The position numbers and the translations under genes are program-made. Positions 55,653 to 64,000 of a stretch of 64,000 nt of DNA are shown here, piece after piece. The notes under the pieces are model-generated. The model had not been told where the DNA came from. It searched no databases and worked only from the letters and a program-made list of their open reading frames with translations. This stretch comes from Muricea muricata (taxonomy: Eukaryota; Cnidaria; Anthozoa; Malacalcyonacea; Plexauridae). Position 1 is the first letter of the stretch. Every line of letters starts with the position of its first letter. Where the stretch lies: assembly GCA_963855995.1 (NCBI GenBank), contig OY979716.1, positions 44,847,213 through 44,911,212 on the forward strand. Direction: 5' to 3'.

Positions 55653-57987
55653 TTAAACAATTATGTTATGTAGCTGATATGAAGTTACATCTTTGCTTAG
55701 GAAGTAACCAAGAGCATACTTTAGATCACTAGCAGCACCTCGAACAAAAAATACAAGAGCATGTGTGGCAAGATCAGATGACTCACTGCTGACATTTAAT
55801 TCCTCCTCTCCAAGGTCAACAAAGCCAATTAGCTCATTCGAATGTTTATCAAATACCAACTTGCACTGGATTTTCATTTTGTCAAATGAAATAACAACAT
55901 ATTGATGGGTTTGATCTCTCAGCCTTCCAATATTCTCTGGGTGAAAACCTGCCCTTGGTTTGAAGAAATTGCGGTAGTCCCTCAATGTTCTCTCACTTGA
56001 AAGAACTAAAATACCCGAGTCTCTAAGTTCTCTGTAAGCTGCAGGAGACTTAGCATGAATAGACAGGCAAAACTGAATTACATGAGGGTAGTATCTTCTT
56101 CCAAATTTTGGCATTGCTACCAGTCTTCTTTGCTGCTCCCTGAAAACTTTCATGTGGGGTGTAACTTCTTCACCACTATCAGCCAGTATGGCTAGGATAT
56201 CCTTTTCCAATGTCTCATCAATCGGGATGCTGTTTGTTTTAATTTCTTTCTCAAGTTCAGCTATCCGACCTTCAAGTTCCTTACAAACTAGCCGTTGTTG
56301 TTGGACAGTGGCAACTAACCTTGTTTTGCTTGAGCCAGATAGGGGTGCATACTCTTTAACGGCTCAACTGCTTGCTTTGCTTTATTCTCTTTCATCTTTC
56401 CAAGAGACCTCTCTTGTTTGACGCAGCTTGAACACGAAATGTCATTGCAAAGCAACTCGGACTGTTCAGACCTGATGAAAACTTTAGCCTGAAATGGTGG
56501 ACCATCTTCTTCATAGTGCTGTCTTTCAATGGGGTTGTATGCCCCATGACACTACTGGAGCCACAGGCAGGGGTGGGACCTTCACATATGGCATTGACAT
56601 GGTCGTCCATACTAAGGCCTTCACATATTTGAGCTCCTTCCAAAGTAGATATAAGGCTTGAGATGGATGTATACTTAACAGATCTCCTGTGGTTTTTGTA
56701 AATGAAATGATCATCTGGCAAAAACCAGTTAAATACAGCAACAGAAAAATTAAGGCTGGTTGAAACTGATAAGGATAACCGTGGCAGGGTGTATGGGGTA
56801 TGGAAAAGATCAAAAACCACACTGTCCTCGCCTTCTGTTTTAGACCATCCTTTCATAACAAGTGGGAATAATTTTTTCTTAAACTGTTCCAAATTACGAT
56901 ACACCGCTGGAACAGGAACATCAACTTGTCGGACAAGTTCACGCCTTGGCTGTGCAGGGAGAACAGGAACACTTTTCACAGGGAGATTGAGTGAGGGTAT
57001 TGCTCCACGAATAAGTCTCTTACGTTTAGAAACTAAAAAAGTAAAAGACCTAAATTGGAACATGGACTTTTACAATACTTACAATACCCATGATATTTGA
57101 ATGAACCATAAATACTTTACACCCTCTAAATATACATATATACATATATATTATACTATATAAATACGTATATAAATACGTATAAAAATTCCAAAGAATC
57201 ATTAAAAAAATTCAAGTCTTTTAAAGTCAAAACATTTACAGTCATATGGTAAAGCTTTCAAGAAAGATAAAATCATTGCATAGTTTTCTTGTCCCTTTTT
57301 GCACTCTTCCTTTTGGGTAAATTTTATTTGCTGTTGAAATGTAAATTAGGTTTTTGCTTTGGTCACCAAATGCTAAAGAGCTCTAAAATATACTATTTAA
57401 AACAACAATATAGCTACATATGCCCGTCTGAGACTATGCCATATAACCAAAACAAATATGAACCATATAACAATATTATACTATACCCCTTCTGGGATGA
57501 AATGTTTCCCTTTTTATCATGCACTTTAATTGTATTTTGTAACAATGGCTGCACATGCAAGTTGGTAGAATATATTAATAATGTAGTTTGAGTAATTTGA
57601 AATGTAAATGTAAATTAAAATACAGCTCGACATAATAATAAAACAGAGGTCTATTGTTTTCAGTTTTCGAGGGTCTTGCCTGTTGCGCTTTTATACAACA
57701 GGTTTCACCGATTGATAATTGATATAGCACAATAAGTAAATAATCAATACTTACGACAATCATATTCTTCTTTCTTGAAGTGCTTCTCGCAAACATATAA
57801 GTTTCCGCTGTTGATTTGCCTCTGCAAGTTATCGTTCATGACGCGGTCCTTCGTGATGACATTAATCCAGGCTACACGAGTTTTCTTCGATAATTCGTCT
57901 TGTTCTGACGGAATTCGAAAAATTTCGACTCCAACATGCTTTCGACTTGTTCCGCAGCCAAATATGGAGCAATTTGCTCCTGGCATT
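55653..57987 (-). pseudogene. P-element transposase with THAP domain (THAP9-like), 3' truncated
   Basis: P transposases use an N-terminal THAP zinc finger to bind DNA. Exon 1 (57987-57755, GTAAGT donor) starts MPGANCSIFGCGTSRKH and shows the C2CH pattern (C-x4-C ... C-x2-H in YVCEKHFKKEEYD). Exon 2 starts at 57032 (TTTAG acceptor) with RKRLIRGAIPSLNLP. After a frameshift near 56395 a coiled coil follows (QQQRLVCKELEGRIAELEKE). The catalytic region is in 56210-55653: RRYYPHVIQFCLSIHAKSPA, RELRDSGILVLSSERTLRDY, VISFDKMKIQCKLVFDKHSN, ELIGFVDLGE and ATHALVFFVRGAASDLKYAL. It ends early at QLHNIIV, so the GTP-binding-like insertion and the C-terminus are missing. Probably truncated where the MITE and C2H2 gene lie. 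Confidence 0.75.
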
Positions 57988-58210
57988 GCGAAAAAATCGA
58001 TGAATTTCAATGTTTTACGCTTCCCTATGCGTTCAAACAATGTGTTTTACATATGTCAACACCTCGTGCCATGCACTATATGAGCCACGTGACCATGAAC
58101 AATAAGTTATTTCGTCACGTGACCCGGCATTCCAAACCCTTCCTTTATATTAACTATGGCGTGTCAGAACTCCTGTTAATACAATCTGTTTAGTGTTTTT
58201 TCTATTTTAG

Positions 58211-58289
58211 GTCTGCCATTGCATGATGCAGTGTACCTTCTAAACACTCTTTCAGTCGATTCAGCTATTTTTAAAACATCCTTTGATGG
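58211..58289 (+). CDS. Isolated exon of an unknown gene
   Basis: TTTTAG acceptor, GTAAGT donor and an open frame between them (GLPLHDAVYLLNTLSVDSAI, then FKTSFDG). The splice signals are strong, so it is likely a real exon, but no neighbour of matching phase could be identified. It could belong to the P-related gene upstream or to a host gene. Confidence 0.3.
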
Positions 58290-58422
58290 GTAAGTGAGCC
58301 CTCCATTATCTCATAGCTTAATTATGATAACCTTTTGTCATAATCTGGAGGTGTTGTTGTATACAAAGCATTGACACAAATTTTGCATTCACTTACTTTT
58401 TTTACCACAAGTCCAGCTATAT

Positions 58423-58660
58423 ATGTAACTCACAGAATAAATATCAAAGCCCAACATAGCTCTTTTAGTAGAGCCATAAATAGACCAGTTTCGTAAGGTT
58501 ATATATGTTATTATGTTTATTAAAAGTGACGTTTCATCTTAACATGAAACGTCACTTTTAATAAACATAGTAACATAAATATCCTTATGAAACTGGTCTA
58601 TTTATGGCTCTACTAAAAGTACTATGTTGGGCTTTGATATTTATTCTGCGAATTCGATTT
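58423..58660. repeat. Large hairpin, probably Penelope-like terminal palindrome
   Basis: Two arms of about 115 bp are near-perfect inverted copies meeting around TTAAC at about 58539. They contain ATAGAGCCATAAATAGACCAG-like and GTGACGTTTCATCTT blocks. The same blocks, diverged, occur at about 14780-14880 at the left end of the Penelope-like insertion (CCAACATA, AGTAAAGCCATAAAACCAGT, TTTCATCTT). I therefore infer a solo inverted Penelope end. Confidence 0.55.
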
Positions 58661-59137
58661 CCGTCCGGCAGTTCTATCGCCACTATATATGTAACTATTG
58701 TTGCAGTGAATGCGGAGTAACAATCAGATGGTGAATACATACAATAGTCATGATCTGGTGTTTCAAACATTGTTTGTAAAAAGTCATATTTTCTGCTTAC
58801 TGATGTTTCTTGGTCATTGTCACAGACCTCTTCATTTGCTGGTAGAATAACAGTATTGTCTTGTGCTGTGCAATTGCCAGACACTATTACATTATCAATG
58901 GTTTAGTAGTAGTCGATATGCAGCCTTGAATTGCTTAAATGTGGGATTGTTGTTTCTCCCATTTAGTGCCCTTACAGTGGAGAAAAAGAGTTTGAGATAA
59001 TCCTGGCTGAACTTGTAAGTAAGAATGTATTTAAGTGGAGCATTCTTTTTTTCAATAATGTACAATTCTCTATGATTGCGTAGCATTAGGAGAGAATGTT
59101 TTTCTATTCGATTATAGTAATATGCTGTCGTTAGCAT
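58661..59137 (-). pseudogene. P-element transposase C-terminal fragment
   Basis: Minus-strand frame at 59137-58895: KKNAPLKYILTYKFSQDYLK, LFFSTVRALNGRNNNPTFKQ and FKAAYRLLLNH. YKFSQDxLxLFFSxxR and NNNPTxxQFxxAYR are the C-terminal signature of P-element/THAP9 transposases. A frame change leads to 58884-58661 (IVSGNCTAQDNTVILPANEE and onward). This piece is upstream of, and not continuous with, the THAP gene at 57987-55653, so it derives from another copy. The Penelope-like hairpin abuts its end. Confidence 0.6.
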
Positions 59138-59274
59138 TGCTAATTATGTAAATGAATTCAGACCATCAGTGTAAGTGTGGTCTGCTATAGATGTTGTTCT
59201 CTCTCAGACATTGCATAACAGAAGGTTATTTGTCTCATGCTACACGTTTATTACTAAAACACATTACTGTGACA

Positions 59275-59560
59275 TGAGCACGGAATCGCAGGACGACCAT
59301 ATCCATAGTTTAATAAGCAATTCACTTGTTGAATTAACAACCAATATCGCTGCTGTCGTGGATAGTCGATTATCCAAATTCAAAAGACAGCTCGACGAAA
59401 GCCAAGACGAGACAGCCGAAACGTCCACGACCAAAAGAATAAAGTTGATGCAACAGCCTTAAATTAAGTCTGATGGCAACAAACAGCAATTTCAACATGA
59501 ATGGACGATTTGCCTCATTGTGACGCCTGCTATGCATGACAGTAGGAGTTGTGCATTGCA
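59275..59560 (+). pseudogene. DIRS/Crypton-type Gag-like N-terminal stub
   Basis: MSTESQDDHIHSLISNSLVE starts a frame with ELTTNIAAVVDSRLSKFKRQ and TTKRIKLMQQP, then a TAA at 59461. The same frame continues KSDGNKQQFQHE. The pattern of an acidic helix, a Lys/Arg cluster and FKxxGNxxQF is what I associate with the short first protein of cnidarian tyrosine-recombinase elements. Nothing of a recombinase follows. Low-certainty call. Confidence 0.35.
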
Positions 59561-59569
59561 TTTGAACGT

Positions 59570-60451
59570 TTAATGGCTGGCGATGAGCGGTTGAGCGGTT
59601 GATGTTGGTATTGCAAAATACAAAACAATATTGAGTGCTTTTTGTTTGACATCAAAACATTTTTATAACGTCTGTATAAACATAAAGGCCTTAGACACAT
59701 GTGGTTAAAATTTGATAGAATTCCATCCATTTCTTGTGAAGAAAAAGCTAAAAGAGCGCGACAGGTTTGCGACGTATTTTACAAACTAATGTATTGAAAT
59801 CTGCATTTATCTTAAGAAAAACAGGTAAGTTTACCAAACCATATGCAATCGGCCTGTAATTTTTACTTCAAATTTATCTTTGATAGTTTCTCCTCCTTGA
59901 TCTTGTATCTTGAAGTCCCTGGGCTTTTGTGTATCTCATTTTTAATCCAGTAAAATGCGGCAGTACTTGGCGATTCGTACGGAAAATTTCGCCACTGAAG
60001 CTTGAGCAGTTTTGGCAAGGAATTACAAATGGTAACAAAATTGCGCTTGCGAGAGAAAAGTGCAAGTGCTGGTTCAGTTTGCTGTTGTTTGCCTCCTTGC
60101 TGAAGTTGCCTTTAGGTTTTTAACCTCCAAAAAATAACTTGTAAGTTTTAGAATTAATTTTTGGTCGTTGAGCATGTAAATTCAGTACAAAATATCTCAA
60201 CTTTAGGGCATTTTAAAAGTATTTAAATTTTTAAGTACATTTGAATTAACCTTATGCAGGAGTCAATTCTATCATTGCCCATCCCCCCCCCCGGGACACT
60301 CCCGGGAATTTGCAAACAATTTTTGCCCGGGGGGCGGAGATTGTAGTCGGTAGTTTTTTCCCGGGGGCTGGGAATTGTATTCCTCCCGGGCATTACGCGC
60401 GTGTTTGCGTTTGCTGTCGTCTGAAGGTGTAATGAGGACGTGCACGTTTCG
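59570..60451. other. Spacer with a CCCGGG-rich palindromic patch
   Basis: No gene was recognised. At about 60285-60400 the AT-rich background gives way to a C/G-rich patch with a run of C and several CCCGGG palindromes (CCCGGGACACTCCCGGG near 60291). It lies about 150 bp upstream of the start of the SAM-domain gene and may be its promoter or a minisatellite remnant. Confidence 0.4.
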
Positions 60452-63400
60452 ATGGATAAATTCGCTAACCAAACAGAAGATTTTGTGGCCAACTGGCTAA
60501 AGGAAAGTGGACTAGAAAAGCTAGTCGACATTTTTAAAGGTACGACAATTAAGGTTTTTGATATTTGTGTCGAGATTTTTATATATCAATTTCATATACA
60601 TGGAAATGATGGAATAGCGACAGCATGCATGGCATGCTCTATAACAGAAGAACCCAATATTTTCAAGCTACTTTAATAAAAATAGACGTATGAAATCGGC
60701 TGTATAATAAATTCACTTCAATATGATATGAATATTCATATATTTTAATGATTGAAAATGTGCATTGGTATTGTTAGAACATGCTATCATTTAATATGCA
60801 CCCCCTCCCCCCTGTCAATGAGCAATGTTTTTAAAAAATATTGTTGTGATAATATTTTGGAACAGATTTCAAAATTTATTCATTATAAATTGCTCTTACT
60901 AGAAAATGATATAGATGGTGATGCTTTTTGTCTACTTAAAGATGAATCTTTGAAAGTGATGATTAAAAGTCAGGGTCTTTTGCTCAAATTCCAGAAAATA
61001 TACAGTCAACTAATGTCTGATAAAGCATCACACTCTTGTGCTCCTGAAATTGCAGAGGTTGAGCTGGATGTAGTAGCTCCTCAGATACCGGTAACTAAAA
61101 AGAACAGTTCTAAACCTTTGAGTGATAATATTATCCAGGAGCAGTCTAAAATATATGGCAGAAACAACAAAAATCATAAACTATCTAAATGGCAGGAAGC
61201 TGTGAATCATGCTGCCTACAATTTAGTAAAGCTCTCGCCAGATAAAATGTATGATAGGGCTGTTTTGAAGACTGCTGCTGAAGAAGAAGCAAGGAAGTCA
61301 TATGTTTTCCAAAAGAAATCAGGCTCAAGGTCAAAGTATGTATCTGACCAAAAGGTTAATAAGAGAGCACACATGTCAGCTAATGAGAGGGAAGAAGCCA
61401 TTAAATTGTGCACTATCAATCTGCAGTCTTTAACAGAACAATCTGAAAATAAACAAAAACAAATTGCACAAGCCAACGATTTGAAAAGTTATGAAGAGTG
61501 TGCCAAGTTGCACAAAGAATTAAGGTCACTTTTAAATGAGAAAGGAAAAGTTGAACAGCAACTTAATAAATTGAAAAAAAAAGTAAAAAGGCATTTAAGA
61601 TATGCTGCAGGAGCATGTCAAAGCACTAAAGAAGATAAATGTATTGTTAATGTGCCTAAGAGAGATATTACATCCTTCTTTAAGTTGAAAGATCCAGGTC
61701 ACAGCTCCCCAAACACTAGCACATGTACCATTACATCTGATGATAGTAATGTGAGCCAAGACACTCTTATTTTAAGCAGTGATGAATATGAGTACCGGCA
61801 TGAATGTGAAGATGAAAGGAATAGGATCAAGAAAAGAAAGCTAGATTTTTATAAAGGTTGCCCTGAGCTAGGTGAAAATGAGAGTTTGGTTGGAAATGAA
61901 GATGAGTCAAACGCAAGAGAAGATGCTTGTTTCACAAGCCCAAATGTTGTTGAGATAGAAACTGAAAACACCACAACTCCAGCTGGTAAAGAATGTGATA
62001 ACAATGTCACTGATGACATTGAAGTGGTTGATAGTGCTGCAAAAAATAATGCAATAAGTGGAGAATTTCAAATCTTAGAGGAAGGAACAGCTGTAGCTGT
62101 TAATAAGGAGGTTGAAATAATGGAAAGTAAAGAAAAGAATGTTGAATGTGAAGAGCCTAATAGTATGGTTACAGCAATTGAGACCATTGGTACAGGGTAT
62201 GCAGACCAAGTTCTGGAGTGTAAGAGAGGAAAGGAAAGCAATGCTGAAGTAATGTCTCTAGCATCGGGAAGCGAGGAAAACAGTGATAATTTTTTATAAT
62301 TTCAGAGACCCCGAAACCAATTACTCTGGGGGAGCACACAAGCACAGATTTAAACCAGCTTATGAATATTCTTTGTGAACAAGAGAAAAAGAGTTTAACT
62401 GATTTAAAAGGGCAAAAACTGTCTAAAGATATTAAAGTTAGTTTAATGGAAGGACTTAGCCTTTCTGAGTATGTTGGAGCAAAGGCAGAATACTGCACTC
62501 AGAAACATAAATATGCAAAAGTATGTAGTTGTGATAACTTGGTGCAAGCTGAAAAAATGGTACCACTATCCTATTTATGGAATAAATGCTTTCCTGGTAT
62601 GACTTATGATTGTGAGAAAGCACAAAAGAGACTTCTTCAAATTCCACTGGCAGCCATGACAATTGATAAGAGAATTTACATAGTTGAGAAAATATTAAAT
62701 GGTTCAGTATTAGATTATGAATCTTTAATAAAAGACTTCTTCAAGTCATTTAACAATAAAAGAAACTGTTCACACATCCAGGGAAGAATACAACGATCTT
62801 CTGCAACATGTTGCACAAAATGAACAAGAGAAAGAAATTTTAAAGCATGTTTTGTGTCAAAGTCACAACTTGTCAAAACGAGAAGCTAGTAGATTATATG
62901 GCATAAGTCTGTTGAGAAAACGTGCAATTAAAGTCAGTGATTGTGTATGTGTCACAAAAGAAATAAAAGAGAAAAATTTGGCACTAGCTAAAGAACAAAA
63001 GAGATCCACCTTGCTTTCATATGGACTTGATCCTGCAAGTATCCTGAACAGTGACTCTGAATCTAACGATGCTTTGACTTACAGCTCTGATGATGATGAT
63101 GTATCATTTGAGAGTTCTAGTGAAGATGAGGATGATGAAAACATTAAAGAACTTAGCCCTGATCTACCAAGTCATCTTAGGCTTGAAACTATTAATTTTA
63201 ATTATAATGTTGTGTTGGACATATTAAAAGAAGCATCCTTCAACTGGTTCTCATTTGTTATTTTACTGGAAGAACATTTTAGATACCAAGGTCATAGTTT
63301 AGCAGTGTTTGATCAGGTTTTAACGGATTGTGTGTCGCTACTACCAAATTTTTGCTTGAGTGACGAAGAGATGAGATTAACCGAAGACTCAAGAACAGCA

Positions 63401-64000
63401 TACTTGGAAAACCTACGACCAAAAGGAAATTGATGTGGATAGAAACTTTGATATTGCAACTGATTCTAGTGATAGTGAAGAAAGTGACGTTGAGGTTTCA
63501 TCAAAAGAGGAAAACACTGCTATTAAAAAAAAGCTGAAACAAATTGATGATAAGTTTTTCAAGAAAGCAAAGAAAGAGATTGCAGAGCAGCGATGCCTTC
63601 GTAGGAAAGTCTCAAAGTCTACCAAGACCATCGTTGATAGATATCCAGACATTGGAGATGTTATCGAAAGCATTGTTCAAGAGAGCGATATCGGTGCCGA
63701 TAATTGGCGAAGGACAGGGGTCTATACTTTTACAGGAGACCAGAAAAAAACAAAACGCATCACATTCAGCAAGATTCAAGAAAAGTTGCAAAATCACTAT
63801 GGCGCACATTTTAGTTATGGCTCTATTGTCCAACTTTGCGTGTGTAGGCACAGAAGGCGACTATCCAGTAAACGTTATAGAGAAGTAGCCAATGTTCGGT
63901 ATCAAAGGGCAAGAAAAAGCTTCACACTAAAATTTAATCCCGATTTTAAATGGAGCCGCTCATTTTATAAACTTTTGAATCAACTCCAGAATGATGGCAA
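60452..64000 (+). CDS. SAM-domain, multi-exon, transposon-like protein family (runs off the edge)
   Basis: Exon 1 (60452-60539) starts MDKFANQTEDFVANWLKESG; exon 2 begins at 60903 and completes a SAM domain (ENDIDGDAFCLLKDESLKVM). Then come a conserved basic helical block (KWQEAVNHAAYNLVKLSPDK to about 61420), a coiled coil (about 61420-61600), a long acidic disordered stretch to 62299, a region from 62309 (EYVGAKAEYCTQKHKYAKVC), an acidic/serine-rich block (63040-63160), FNYNVVLDILKEASFNWFSF, and at 63420-64000 in other frames SKSTKTIVDRYPDIGDVIES, DNWRRTGVYTFTGDQK and YGSIVQLCVCRHRRRLSSKR. Apparent frame changes (about 62299, 62823, 63433, 63885) may be introns or decay. I recognise this as a multicopy cnidarian/mollusc family with no function I can name; the acidic C-terminal half, likely catalytic, lies beyond the window. 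Confidence 0.55.

Noticed and set aside
1-64000. tRNA, rRNA or other standard RNA genes
   Set aside because: I saw no tRNA A/B box pair with a foldable cloverleaf and no rRNA-like conserved stretch; a dedicated scan (tRNAscan, Rfam) would be needed to exclude small RNAs.

Overview
This window looks like a draft nuclear contig (there is a 200-base N gap at 43801-44000) from an animal, most likely a cnidarian such as an anthozoan. That inference rests on AT-rich DNA with short spliced exons (GT..AG), no operons, and many protein families that I associate with cnidarian genomes: expanded HECT ligases, Academ CXC proteins, THAP/P elements, BEL elements, Penelope and SAM-domain TE-like proteins. 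I see no convincing single-copy host gene. Almost everything codable is mobile-element derived, and several elements can be bounded exactly by their terminal repeats and target-site duplications (TSDs).

Left third (1-24 kb). A piggyBac gene (1832-10785) carries, in an intron, a 7,767-bp transposon (2153-9919) with 327-bp inverted termini and a 6-bp TSD. That transposon encodes an IS3EU-type integrase-like transposase (minus strand) and, convergently, a spliced CUE-HECT ubiquitin-ligase gene. A degraded Academ-like C-terminal half follows (11.1-12.3 kb). From 23.6 kb down to 13.96 kb on the minus strand lies a 5'-truncated Helitron: Rep remnant, PIF1-type helicase, then an RPA-like OB-fold gene. 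It has been split by three later insertions: a TTAA-target element carrying a P2X7-tail-like Cys motif (20330-21993), a hAT element (16775-19447), and a palindromic Penelope-like insertion (14735-15809).

Middle (24-44 kb). A 185-bp tandem array (27.1-28.1 and 34.4-35.1 kb) is split by a complete 6,277-bp Academ DNA transposon (28093-34369; 3-bp TSD). Its five-exon protein has the large transposase region, an XPG/PIN-like acidic nuclease region and a Cys8 (CXC) finger, and its last coding exon runs into the terminal inverted repeat. Then come an inverted pair of HECT-type N-terminal fragments joined to a second IS3EU-like terminus (36.2-37.7 kb), a two-gene Harbinger element (37.8-40.4 kb), a nested foldback MITE, a 27-bp perfect palindrome, and a compact divergent pair: a small MGC-start protein and a collagen-like protein with phage-tail-fibre-like flanks, cut by the assembly gap.

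Right third (44-64 kb). A hAT C-terminal remnant, a full-length BEL/Pao retrotransposon (47744-53320; 264-bp LTRs, 5-bp TSD) with most of Gag missing, a C2H2 gene related to P-element C-termini, a 324-bp Mutator-type MITE (9-bp TSD), a THAP/P-element transposase, a Penelope-like hairpin, a second P-element fragment, a DIRS/Crypton Gag-like stub, and the start of a large SAM-domain protein family that runs off the right edge.

The most unusual unit is the HECT-carrying IS3EU transposon. The same kind of HECT N-terminus sits next to a different IS3EU-like terminus 27 kb away, which suggests the ligase is a regular component of these elements and not a chance capture. All identifications are by eye and memory; no database search was run.
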